8,074 nt of DNA. It comes from Candidatus Sumerlaeota bacterium. Lineage in GTDB: Bacteria; Sumerlaeota; Sumerlaeia; UBA8349. The DNA lies in assembly GCA_003501375.1 (NCBI GenBank), contig DNPO01000045.1:1513-9586 (forward strand), given 5' to 3'. Under the pieces are notes generated by a model, which did not search any database, was not told the origin of the DNA, and was given only the letters and a program-made list of their open reading frames with translations. Made by a program: the position numbers and the translations under genes. Shown here piece after piece: positions 1-6,759 of the stretch (position 1 is its first letter; each line of letters opens with the position of its first letter).

Positions 1-938
1 GTTGAGCCGGGGATAAACACTTTTGTCAGCACTGACATCATGTCGTCCGCGTCCATCCAGTTGATCTCCACGATGCGCGTAACGGCCTGTTGCGGTTTAT
101 TTGCTGGCACGTCCAACTGATAAACCATGTCCTTCATTTTTGCCAGAAGAGCGGGCGGAGCGATCAAGAGCAACGAGTTCGATTCCAAGTGGTACGAAAT
201 ACCCACCAGATTCTTGGTGCTTTGCACTTGTTGGGAAGCTTGGCCCCCCTGAGTTGCCGCAGCAATCCCTTGCTGCACTTGTTGCGCGACACTCGCTCCC
301 TGGTTTTGCTGCTTGTTCTCTGTAACCTGGGTCTTCATCTCATCCGCTTTGAAGACGGTCTCCAGCATTTTAGCGGCACGCGGAGCATACAGGTATTTGA
401 GCGGGACGACTTCCGAAATGGTTTCTAAAGCAGACTCTCCTGCTGATGTGGACGGCAACACCCGCAGGATATTATCCGCAGGACGAACGACGTAGGTGAG
501 TTGCCGCGTTGAGAGAATGTTTTCTAATGCAGCGCCGAGTTTGACGTTTTCTAACTTGAGCGTCACCTTGCTCCCCACAACCACCTTGGGGTCAAAAACG
601 ACGTTCAAGTGGGCCTTTTCGGCAATCATACGGATAACCTCTTGGAGTTCAACATCACGAAATTCCATCGTAACGTTGATCGTTTCCAATTTGGAACCGG
701 TAGACTGACGCGCAGCAGACTCGACCGAGGTCAGTTGGGCATCGGCACCCCCAGGAAGTGACGCAGCCTGATTACCCGCAGGTGCTTGCGCACCCACCGG
801 GCAGACCGACGCGGCGAGGAGGAGTGTGACAACCAGAGTGCCGAAACGGCTCGCGATTTTACGCGAACGTTTGGCCTGCTGGCGGGTTGGAACGGGCATT
901 TCGCTAGTGCGAAATTGGAAGGCGGGAGTAAGTCTCAT
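1..938 (-). CDS. pilQ: PilQ-type secretin, N-terminal part (cut by left window edge)
   Basis: This is the N-terminal 312 residues of an outer-membrane secretin, the pore through which a type IV pilus (or type II secretion substrate) crosses the outer membrane; the frame stays open to the window edge. A basic stretch (RSRKIASR, residues 24-31) and hydrophobic core (32-47) form a signal peptide, with likely cleavage after AQA near residue 52. Residues 85-160 fit an STN/N0 domain (VTMEFRDVELQEVIRMIAEK, then LKLENVKLGAALENIL). Residues 174-278 fit a secretin N1 domain ending in SNSLLLIAPPALL and MVYQLDVP. A Gln-rich, low-complexity insert lies at 203-242. A second N domain starts near 288. The C-terminal beta-barrel lies outside the window. 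The start at 938 lies 8 nt past the previous stop, with AAAGGAG 13 nt upstream; Met14 has no ribosome site. Secretin assignment is firm; PilQ rather than GspD rests on the adjacent pilMNO. Confidence 0.9.
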   Translation of the reverse strand, partial: MRLTPAFQFRTSEMPVPTRQQAKRSRKIASRFGTLVVTLLLAASVCPVGAQAPAGNQAASLPGGADAQLTSVESAARQSTGSKLETINVTMEFRDVELQEVIRMIAEKAHLNVVFDPKVVVGSKVTLKLENVKLGAALENILSTRQLTYVVRPADNILRVLPSTSAGESALETISEVVPLKYLYAPRAAKMLETVFKADEMKTQVTENKQQNQGASVAQQVQQGIAAATQGGQASQQVQSTKNLVGISYHLESNSLLLIAPPALLAKMKDMVYQLDVPANKPQQAVTRIVEINWMDADDMMSVLTKVFIPGS

Positions 939-946
939 GGAAACTG

Positions 947-1765
947 TCACTCTCCTTTGCGAAGGTTGACAACATACGTTTGTTCAAGGATTTGAAAATA
1001 TACCTTGTCTTCTTCTATCTTCTTCACGGTAACGTCCACGGGCTGGTTGGGAACCAACTGGCCTTGATGCAAAGTGAACGAACCAATTAAACAAACCGGA
1101 TCATTGGCGCTGTAGACAACGCCGGAGACGTTGTCGCGCACCCACTGGGGCAATTCAACTGAGGCGGGAACAACGCCTGCACCAAAACCTATTTTTGTGA
1201 CATCCACCCGCAAAGAACGCAAACCAGCCATGACTTTCTCACGCAGAGGGTCTAACCCCTTGATGCTGGAAACCCACGGGTCCACAGTGGTATTCAGCAA
1301 GCGATAAGCCATGATATAAGCCTTTTTGGCTCGCTCGGTATCACCCGACTTCACCGATTCCTCGGCAATTGCCAGATACTCATCCAGCATGATTTTCAAG
1401 CGAGACCACGGAACCAGCATTGGGTCGGGCTTGCCTTTGGCGTCGTACTTGAACTCCACACCCTTTTCAAGATTGCCCATTGTTTCGCGGGCATAGGCCA
1501 ACGGGTTAATGCCCGTCGTCTCGCCGATTTCCGAGTTATTACCCTTGGGAAGCAGCGGTTGCTCAATAGCAACGCTGGCGGAATCGGTTGAGGGATTTTG
1601 TTCCAGACTATTGGGAGACACTTTCTTAGCGGCCCCCTGAATGGCTCCCGAGACATCAGCGGCACAGACAACACCAGACGCCAACGCGAGGCACAGCGTA
1701 AATCCCCACTGTCTTCCGCCTCTGCACAATCCCCGGAGAACGCTATACTTTTGCGCGTGTTTCAT
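947..1765 (-). CDS. Divergent PilP/GspC-like periplasmic protein of the pilus operon
   Basis: A 272-residue exported protein that fills the pilP slot between pilO and the secretin. PilP proteins link the PilN/PilO dimer to the secretin N domains in the periplasm. Residues 12-36 form a signal peptide (basic, then FTLCLALASGVVCAA). There is no convincing lipobox, unlike classical PilP lipoproteins. Residues 103-119 (VEFKYDAKGKPDPMLVP) resemble the Y-x-RDPF-P segment of PilP. Residues about 123-200 are predicted helical and TPR-like (SVKSGDTERAKKAYIMAYRL), an element I do not expect in PilP. Residues 214-272 resemble the small beta domain of PilP/GspC/GspB: SGVVYSANDPVCLIGS, then a G-x-x-V-P turn, VKKIEEDKVYFQI and YVVNL. 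The start at 1765 is preferred over an ATG at 1789 because AAAGGAG lies 8 nt upstream. Classical PilP is about 170-180 residues. Calling it a PilP equivalent is inference from position and these two segments. Confidence 0.75.
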   Translation of the reverse strand: MKHAQKYSVLRGLCRGGRQWGFTLCLALASGVVCAADVSGAIQGAAKKVSPNSLEQNPSTDSASVAIEQPLLPKGNNSEIGETTGINPLAYARETMGNLEKGVEFKYDAKGKPDPMLVPWSRLKIMLDEYLAIAEESVKSGDTERAKKAYIMAYRLLNTTVDPWVSSIKGLDPLREKVMAGLRSLRVDVTKIGFGAGVVPASVELPQWVRDNVSGVVYSANDPVCLIGSFTLHQGQLVPNQPVDVTVKKIEEDKVYFQILEQTYVVNLRKGE

Positions 1766-1773
1766 GTTCGGCG

Positions 1774-1780
1774 CTCCTTT
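1774..1780 (-). promoter_or_regulatory. Shine-Dalgarno site that decides the PilP-like start
   Basis: On the minus strand AAAGGAG sits 8 nt before the ATG at 1765. The alternative ATG at 1789, which would add eight residues (MGIKGAPN), has only an A-rich AAGAAATAAGA in front of it and would begin 2 nt after the pilO stop. The strong site therefore favours the shorter protein, whose signal peptide is also better proportioned. Confidence 0.7.
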
Positions 1781-1791
1781 GATTCCCATTC

Positions 1792-2382
1792 TTATTTCTT
1801 CTTCCGAGCCGTCTTGGCAATGGGGTCATTCTTCAACATAAACGTACTAACCCCCACTTCAATCGGGTGAAAACTGGGGTGAGCGGGATCGTTTGTCAAC
1901 TTAAGCGTTTTGAGACGCATGAAACGATCTGGATTCTGCTCCACCATGCTAAGGAAGGTACCAAAGTCATGGAAACGGCCCGTTGCTTTGATGGAATATG
2001 GTATCTCGGCAAACCGATCGTATTCCTGTACCGGCTCTGGGTTCAAGCGCTGCGTCAGAATGCCAGTCAATCCGAGAATGTCGCGCAAGGCGATGAGAAA
2101 TTCTTCTGGATGACGGGATTGGGGAAGGACTTTGGAAACACGAGCAATCATGCTTTCCAATTCTGCATATTCGTGCTCTGTCATTTTTTCGAATTCAGCA
2201 ATAGTCTGAAGTTCGGCATTTACTTCCGTTGTTTTTGCTTCTAATTCAGCCTTTGCCTTCACCAAATTTTCCACGTCAACCTGGCCAACAAAATGCCAGT
2301 AGGCAAACATCCCAGCAAGGCCAAGGATGCCCAGGAATGCAATCATGGTGAGTGTTCTTTTTTGTTCTGGATTCAGAGGCAT
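1792..2382 (-). CDS. pilO: PilO-like inner-membrane pilus alignment protein
   Basis: A 196-residue bitopic inner-membrane protein of the pilus alignment complex, which pairs with PilN and contacts the PilP-type protein in the periplasm. A short cytoplasmic N-terminus (MPLNPEQKRT) leads into one transmembrane helix at about residues 11-31. A coiled coil follows at about 36-88, rich in Lys, Glu and Ala. The periplasmic ferredoxin-like domain, about 90-183, has the typical PilO pattern: EEFLIALRDILGLTGI, then IPYSIKATGRFHDFGTFLSMVE, then RLKTLKL, then VGVSTFML. The tail ends in KTARKKK. Length is close to the usual 200. On the minus strand AGGAGGG lies 11 nt before the start. It follows pilN after 39 nt and precedes the PilP-like gene by 26 nt, consistent with one transcript. 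Confidence 0.9.
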   Translation of the reverse strand: MPLNPEQKRTLTMIAFLGILGLAGMFAYWHFVGQVDVENLVKAKAELEAKTTEVNAELQTIAEFEKMTEHEYAELESMIARVSKVLPQSRHPEEFLIALRDILGLTGILTQRLNPEPVQEYDRFAEIPYSIKATGRFHDFGTFLSMVEQNPDRFMRLKTLKLTNDPAHPSFHPIEVGVSTFMLKNDPIAKTARKKK

Positions 2383-2421
2383 GGCGGGATCGACCCTCCT
2401 CTCTCTCTGTTCTCGAAATCT

Positions 2422-3357
2422 TTATTTTTTAGGTGCTTCAACTACTGGTTGCACTGCTTTTGCCGGCGCGGGGGCTGCTGGAGTAGCCTTTGGGGTTGCC
2501 TGCTTCCCTGGCTTTTCCGCCGTCAGGGTAAACTCGAACGCCCAGACAGGGACTCCATCCACCTCTGTTTCCTGCATTGTGCCAGTGTTCAGATCGATCT
2601 TGTTAGGATCATCTTTCATTTTCTCGAAGAAATCACGGAAGTAGCGTTTCTCGCCAGCCGGATTCACGAGTCCGTAGGTGTTCATTGCCTGCTGGAACTC
2701 GATGGTCTTGCCAATGCGATCACTCCCATCCTTGCGCAACATGGTGATCGCGCGGACAATCATGGTTTGGGTAATTTGGGGCTTTTCAATCGGTTTCGGC
2801 TCATCCCCCAACTCGTCCAGTTTCTTGTCTTTTTCCTTGGCACTTAGCGTAGCGCTCTTGTCGATGCGGCCCTTTGCTTCCGCAAATTGCTCACGTGCTC
2901 TTTTGGAAGCATCAGTTTCTACCATGTTGACTTTTTCATCAACCTGTACGCCAGTGATGTAAACCCCATCCGGAACCAGATGAGAAAGCATGTTCAACTT
3001 TTCCGACCAGAAAATGCGCTTTTCCGGCTTGAGTTCATCCAAGATTTCCCGCTGGTTCATCATTAGATTATACTTGGCCATTTTGGGGCCGTATTCGATA
3101 CTTTTCTTTTCCAGTGCCTTTTTTTGCTTGTCGTACTTTACCCTAACCACTTCCTTTTCCTGCTCGGCCTTGGCAAGGCTCGTGTAAATTCCCACATAGG
3201 CGGCAAGAAACCAGGAAACCAGCAAAACTCCGCCCGCAACAGCGATGAGGATATTGCCAGAAACGGGCACCGCCTCGCCTCCTGCGCCGGATGCTGATGA
3301 AGTGCGTTTGGTGTGTTTGCCCTGAAGTTCGGGTGGAAGGAGGTTGATCTTAATCAT
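2422..3357 (-). CDS. pilN: PilN-like inner-membrane protein with long charged insertion and Pro/Ala tail
   Basis: PilN is a bitopic inner-membrane protein whose cytoplasmic tail docks into PilM. Here the tail opens with MIKINLLPPEL, the conserved INLLP docking motif. A Ser/Gly linker (residues 18-34) leads to a transmembrane helix (about 35-58) and a coiled coil (about 60-110). The periplasmic domain begins with FWSEKLNMLSHLVPDGVYITGVQVD (116-140). It is then interrupted by a roughly 55-residue Lys/Glu/Asp-rich helical stretch (142-196). It resumes with MIVRAITMLRKDG and ends near VWAFEFTLTAEKP. Residues 284-311 are a Pro/Ala/Lys tail. At 311 residues it is much longer than the common 180-200. 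The start lies 3 nt after the pilM stop (TGA GCC ATG), implying translational coupling. Identity is secure; the role of the additions is unknown. Confidence 0.9.
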   Translation of the reverse strand: MIKINLLPPELQGKHTKRTSSASGAGGEAVPVSGNILIAVAGGVLLVSWFLAAYVGIYTSLAKAEQEKEVVRVKYDKQKKALEKKSIEYGPKMAKYNLMMNQREILDELKPEKRIFWSEKLNMLSHLVPDGVYITGVQVDEKVNMVETDASKRAREQFAEAKGRIDKSATLSAKEKDKKLDELGDEPKPIEKPQITQTMIVRAITMLRKDGSDRIGKTIEFQQAMNTYGLVNPAGEKRYFRDFFEKMKDDPNKIDLNTGTMQETEVDGVPVWAFEFTLTAEKPGKQATPKATPAAPAPAKAVQPVVEAPKK

Positions 3358-3360
3358 GGC

Positions 3361-4530
3361 TCAGTCGACCACCTTTCTCAAAGCAAGTCCCACGACAACA
3401 CTCAACATATATTTGTTGTCGCGCAAAAACTGCGGATCCACATCGCCCCCGGTAACCGGAATGCGACGCAGTGGGTCGATAATTTCGACCGGCAGTTTGA
3501 GTTCCCTTTGCATATAGACATCCAAACCCTTTAAACTGGCAGAACCACCGCCCAAGACCAAGCGCTTTACCGAGTTGCCACGCGCATTGCCTTCGTAGAA
3601 CTGGATGGAACGCCGTATTTCACCGACTAAGTTGTTCAGCGTACTCTGAATGGCGCGATCTGCCTGCACTTCGCGGGATGGCGCACCAGGGTTTCCGCCG
3701 GTCATGGCTTCGACCGTTGCGCGGATGGTATCGAGCACATTGCCACCGTCTGCACCAGAGGCTGCTCCGGAATCGCCCTCACCTGTGGTCTTGGGCGCAC
3801 CGCGCTCCAACTTCAGAGTTTCCGCCTCGGAGAACGAAACCTCAAGGCGTTGCTGAATGGCTGCGGTGATGGTGTTACCGCCGATGGATATATCGCGCGA
3901 AAACTTGGGGTTCCCGGCAGCGTGTACCGCAATGCCCGTGATGTCGCCACCGATATTGACCAAGGCGGCCACGTCATCTGGGCCGGTTTCGTAATTCATC
4001 TCAAAACAATTCAGAAACGCGAAAGACTCCGTGTCAATGATCTCGGGAGTTAATCCCGCTTCTTGGAGCAAGCGGATATGATCGTTGATGAGGTCCTTGC
4101 GGGCGCACACCAACAACACGTCCATGCGACGGATATCGCCCTCAACTGAGCGGCCAATAACGGAGAAGTCGATATTGACATCTTCCACTCGGAAGGGGAT
4201 ATATTCCTCGGCCTGAAACTGAATCGAATTTTTTAGTTCCGCTTCCGTCATTTCCGGGAGTTGAATGTAACGGATAATGACAGATTCACCCGCCACTGCG
4301 CTGACAGCGGACGTGGCGGTGATTTTCGCGTTGGTTAGAGCCTGGCGGATCGCTCGGATAATCGCCTGACGCTGCTCATCCGGACGCGCAGGTTTCTCGC
4401 CGTTGGGATAAATGTCCGCAATGCCACACTTATCCAACTCGATTTTCTTGCCTTTTTTCACCAGTTGCACGGCCTTGACTACACGTGAACCAATGTCCAG
4501 ACCAATGGTTTGGCGGGAAAAGAACCCCAT
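3361..4530 (-). CDS. pilM: PilM-like actin-fold ATPase of the type IV pilus
   Basis: PilM is a cytoplasmic FtsA/actin-like protein that binds ATP and the N-terminal tail of PilN beneath the inner membrane. The 389-residue product shows the first phosphate loop (TIGLDIGSRVVKAVQL, residues 8-23), a second (LVNIGGDITGIAVH, 190-203) and the adenosine motif (RLVLGGGSASLKGLDVYM, 323-340). The typical QFQAEEYIPF segment is at 104-113. After SEAETLK (234-240) comes a Gly/Ala/Ser-rich insertion (about 245-290) before the conserved EIRRSIQFYEG helix (304-314); most homologues have a much shorter link. The start is fixed by AAAGGAGG 9 nt upstream. It is the first gene of the leftward operon, facing the 735-nt intergenic region from which the pilus genes are presumably transcribed. 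Confidence 0.95.
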   Translation of the reverse strand: MGFFSRQTIGLDIGSRVVKAVQLVKKGKKIELDKCGIADIYPNGEKPARPDEQRQAIIRAIRQALTNAKITATSAVSAVAGESVIIRYIQLPEMTEAELKNSIQFQAEEYIPFRVEDVNIDFSVIGRSVEGDIRRMDVLLVCARKDLINDHIRLLQEAGLTPEIIDTESFAFLNCFEMNYETGPDDVAALVNIGGDITGIAVHAAGNPKFSRDISIGGNTITAAIQQRLEVSFSEAETLKLERGAPKTTGEGDSGAASGADGGNVLDTIRATVEAMTGGNPGAPSREVQADRAIQSTLNNLVGEIRRSIQFYEGNARGNSVKRLVLGGGSASLKGLDVYMQRELKLPVEIIDPLRRIPVTGGDVDPQFLRDNKYMLSVVVGLALRKVVD

Positions 4531-4539
4531 GGGTATTTT

Positions 4540-4547
4540 CCTCCTTT
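4540..4547 (-). promoter_or_regulatory. Strong Shine-Dalgarno site of pilM
   Basis: On the minus strand AAAGGAGG lies 9 nt before the pilM ATG at 4530. It is the strongest ribosome site in the window, fits the first gene of an operon and settles the PilM start. Confidence 0.75.
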
Positions 4548-4630
4548 GGGTTGCTCACCCAGTTTTGCCCCTTCACTGCTTCGCGGCGGCTGCCCGCGTT
4601 TCCACGTTCCCACATTTTTTAGGACTTGAT

Positions 4631-4648
4631 GCTGATTTACAAATCAGC
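4631..4648. repeat. 18-nt perfect palindrome upstream of pilM
   Basis: GCTGATTTACAAATCAGC consists of 8-nt arms around a central AC, about 100 nt upstream of the pilM start. It has no T-tract on either side, so it is not an intrinsic terminator. It could be a hairpin in the pilM leader or an operator for a dimeric regulator; nothing in the sequence distinguishes these, and no second copy was seen. Confidence 0.35.
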
Positions 4649-5091
4649 GCGGGAAAGAGACAGGTCTTCCCTTCGCCAAAATACCGAATTTGCACCCTGG
4701 TAATTCAACGCAAAACAAGATTTTTGCATTAAACCGAAATCCCAACACCGCGCCCAAGAGTATTTCTGACACAGTGACCCTGTGGAAAGCAAGCGAAAAA
4801 AATCATTTTGTTAGATTTTCCGCAAACACCCGAAAAATTCCCATACGCCACTCAACAGGAAAAACAATGTCTTAAAAGTCGATTTCACATAGTAAAATCA
4901 GCACAAATTGAGGCTCAGTCATATAACATATCCCTCATTTCCTTGTTTTTGAGCAGGAGGTTGGCTTGGAGGCAAATGTTTAAATTTCTCGTTGGATAGG
5001 CAGCGGTAAGTTCCGCAAAAACGCATGCGATTCAAATTTTTGCATTGCGCTGTAAATCATTTCCTCGAATACTTTCGTTAGCAGTATGGGA

Positions 5092-5120
5092 AGCATCCTT
5101 CTTAAGGATGCTCCTTTTTT
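5092..5120 (+). terminator. Strong intrinsic terminator with no visible gene upstream
   Basis: A perfect 9-bp stem (AGCATCCTT / AAGGATGCT) with a 3-nt loop CTT is followed by CC and six T residues on the plus strand. The minus strand has no T-tract after the stem, so the signal points rightward. The nearest upstream gene, pilM, is on the other strand. Some rightward transcript must therefore start within roughly 4550-5090, or the terminator blocks antisense or leader transcription ahead of the coiled-coil gene. Confidence 0.75.
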
Positions 5121-5223
5121 ACCTTCGTATGAAGTCCTGATCTTTTGCTTGCGACTCTGCTGGGCCAGGTTCTCTGTGGTTAAAAATGAGATTGTAAAAT
5201 CAACGTTACAGAACCGAAACCGC

Positions 5224-5252
5224 TTGACAGCAAACGCATTTCTTGGTTAGTT
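5224..5252 (+). promoter_or_regulatory. Possible sigma-70 promoter of the coiled-coil/moxR unit
   Basis: A perfect -35 hexamer TTGACA (5224-5229) is followed at 17-nt spacing by TTAGTT (5247-5252), a poor -10 match. Transcription would begin near 5259, only about 7 nt before the ATG at 5266. That leaves either a nearly leaderless start or favours the second Met codon at 5320. The weak -10 makes this tentative. Confidence 0.3.
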
Positions 5253-5265
5253 AGAACTTAGGAAG

Positions 5266-6639
5266 ATGCACGAATCTCACAGTTTTGCATCTGTACAAAT
5301 CCAGTGTTGTTTCCGAGTTATGCAACCGTCCTTTGCGGATAACCTATCCCCAGCGTTCAAGCGCCTTATCCGAACTGTCGCACGCCGGATCAATATCGCC
5401 ACGTGGTTGAATTGTGCGCTCTTTCCCCTGACAATGGCGCTTGCTTTGTTCGTTCTCGCGCTGATCGCGGCCAAACTCTTTGCCGCATCCCTTATTCCTT
5501 GGACACCGCTCCTCTTGCTGGGCATTCCGATGGCGTGGTTTTACGCGCATTGGAGGTGCCGCCGCGAGGAGCGTTATTTTAGCACGGACAACGTTATTGA
5601 AACGATTGACCATCTCTATCGCGATGATGGTTCGGTGATTGCTGCCGTGCAATCGCCCGAACTTTTTCCGCAGGATACTTTGTTGCGCGAAGCGGTGGGT
5701 GAGGTTTTGCCGCATATTCCGCGCATCCAGACGCGCTACTATTTTAATCGCGCTTTGCCGTTGTTGCTGGCGGTTGCACTTGCCGCGTTGCTCCCGGTGC
5801 GCAAAGTTGCCCCCCCTCCGCAGAGTCAGGAAATTCTCGCTTCCATCACCCAGCCCCTGGCGGACAAGATCAAGGAACTGGAGCAAATTTTGCCGGAGAA
5901 AGAACTCCAAGACCTGAAGCAGGAGTTGGAGAATTTGCGCAAGAGTGAGGAAGGTATTTCGACCGAAAAATGGGAAGCGGTCGAGGAGATGGAAAAACGC
6001 ATGGACGCTGCGGAGGCCAAGGCGCAACAATCCCTCAGCGCGAGTGCTGAGGCTATTAACAAACTGTCGGAGCAGGCAAACGCCGCGGGCAATATTGAAG
6101 GCGCATCACCCGCTCCCACCGGGGGCGCAAGCGAAGCATTGAAGGATTTGAAGGCGGCGCTGAATGCAAATCAAAACCTGTCGCCGGAAATGAAGAAGGA
6201 ATTGCAGGACATTGCGGGAAAAATGAGTGCAGGGGAGTCGTCGGAAGAGTTGCGCAAACGGCTTGAGGAACTTCAGCAGAAAATGGGGAAGAATGGACAA
6301 GGCGGTGGAAGCAACCCTCCCAATGGCGATGGCCCTGGCAAAGGGGGCATTGATCGTGGACGCGGCGATGCGGCGCTTACTTTTGAAGATGAGAAGAAAT
6401 TGGAAGATGCCAAGTTCAACAAGAATGAGTTGAAGAACAATTTTTTTACGCCGGATGATCTGGTAGACTTGGGCATCACGCCGATCAAGCCCGATCCAAA
6501 ACCGGGTGAGTTCAGCCCCGCTGTGGCCAAGCAATTTCAGAATCAGGAAGGGGTGCAGGTGAATCGCACGCGCATCTCGCCCTCGCAGAAAGATGTGGTG
6601 GCAAAGTACTTCTCGAACCCAATGGATGAAAAAAAATAA
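5266..6639 (+). CDS. Coiled-coil membrane protein paired with MoxR, function unknown
   Basis: I cannot name this 457-residue protein, but its architecture is clear. A basic N-terminal segment (KRLIRTVARR, 32-41) precedes two hydrophobic helices (about 48-74 and 78-93). A soluble stretch (95-160) containing RYFSTDNVIETIDHLYRDDG follows, then a third helix (162-178). Residues 185-270 and 286-340 are long charged coiled coils (KIKELEQILPEKELQDLKQE). A Gly/Asn/Pro-rich hinge at 341-366 includes GGIDRGRGDAALTF. The C-terminal module (372-457) ends with SPSQKDVVAKYF. I recall similar RGxGDAxLT and VVxxYF segments in proteins next to moxR in PVC bacteria, which suggests an envelope-linked partner of the ATPase. 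Start choice is uncertain: ATG 5266 has AGGA only 2 nt upstream, whereas Met19 at 5320 lacks a ribosome site but gives a more natural N-terminus. Confidence 0.8.
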   Translation: MHESHSFASVQIQCCFRVMQPSFADNLSPAFKRLIRTVARRINIATWLNCALFPLTMALALFVLALIAAKLFAASLIPWTPLLLLGIPMAWFYAHWRCRREERYFSTDNVIETIDHLYRDDGSVIAAVQSPELFPQDTLLREAVGEVLPHIPRIQTRYYFNRALPLLLAVALAALLPVRKVAPPPQSQEILASITQPLADKIKELEQILPEKELQDLKQELENLRKSEEGISTEKWEAVEEMEKRMDAAEAKAQQSLSASAEAINKLSEQANAAGNIEGASPAPTGGASEALKDLKAALNANQNLSPEMKKELQDIAGKMSAGESSEELRKRLEELQQKMGKNGQGGGSNPPNGDGPGKGGIDRGRGDAALTFEDEKKLEDAKFNKNELKNNFFTPDDLVDLGITPIKPDPKPGEFSPAVAKQFQNQEGVQVNRTRISPSQKDVVAKYFSNPMDEKK

Positions 6640-6650
6640 ACCCCAAAGAC

Positions 6651-6704
6651 TATCCACAGATTAACTGCTTTACAAATCTGTGTAATCTGTGAAATCTGTG
6701 GATA
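6651..6704. repeat. Inverted repeat with three 9-nt tandem copies between the coiled-coil gene and moxR
   Basis: TATCCACAGATT (6651-6662) is exactly complementary to AATCTGTGGATA (6693-6704). The right half contains three back-to-back 9-nt units, AATCTGTGT, AATCTGTGA and AATCTGTGG (6675-6701). In one minus-strand frame it reads YPQISQITQI, a motif I recall from spurious ORFs in many unrelated genomes, so this looks like a member of a dispersed intergenic repeat family. That link is memory, not a search. It occupies most of the gap between the two genes. Confidence 0.7.
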
Positions 6705-6759
6705 AATGGTGTTAGGTTTTATCTTGTGATTGAAACCTAGGAAATGGACGAATCCTCGC

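Larger units (their letters stand above)
4531..5265. other. Divergent intergenic region between pilM and the coiled-coil gene
   Basis: These 735 nt are AT-rich and lie between diverging transcription units. Short open frames here translate to compositionally random peptides, and none has a good start site or a recognisable domain. I could support three items inside: a palindrome at 4631-4648, a plus-strand terminator at 5092-5120 and a weak promoter at 5224-5252. The leftward pilus promoter must lie here if the operon starts at pilM, but I found no convincing -35/-10 pair or sigma-54 (GG-N10-GC) site on the minus strand. Confidence 0.8.

Noticed and set aside
90..708. Plus-strand open frames in the left 700 nt
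   Set aside because: They lie opposite the secretin gene, whose minus-strand frame gives clear STN and N1 domains; the plus-strand peptides have no domain or ribosome site.
4531..4960. Sigma-54 or sigma-70 promoter for the pilus operon
   Set aside because: I scanned the minus strand and found no GG-N10-GC pair with the right context and no -35/-10 pair better than chance.
4690..4999. Short plus-strand open frames in the intergenic region
   Set aside because: The peptides look compositionally random and have no convincing Shine-Dalgarno site or recognisable motif.
5344..6030. A 228-codon minus-strand frame opposite the coiled-coil gene
   Set aside because: It is a shadow: Arg/Gln/Leu-rich and without domain sense, while the plus frame has TM helices and coiled coils and connects to moxR.
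6675..6701. CRISPR array
   Set aside because: The three 9-nt units are directly adjacent with no spacers and there are no cas genes.
6650..6705. Replication origin suggested by DnaA-box-like sequences
   Set aside because: Only two boxes, both part of a repeat, with no AT-rich unwinding element and no dnaA, dnaN or gidA nearby.
6730..6759. TTG start adding ten residues to MoxR
   Set aside because: It is a rare start codon with no well-spaced Shine-Dalgarno site, and the added KPRKWTNPR is unlike MoxR N-termini.
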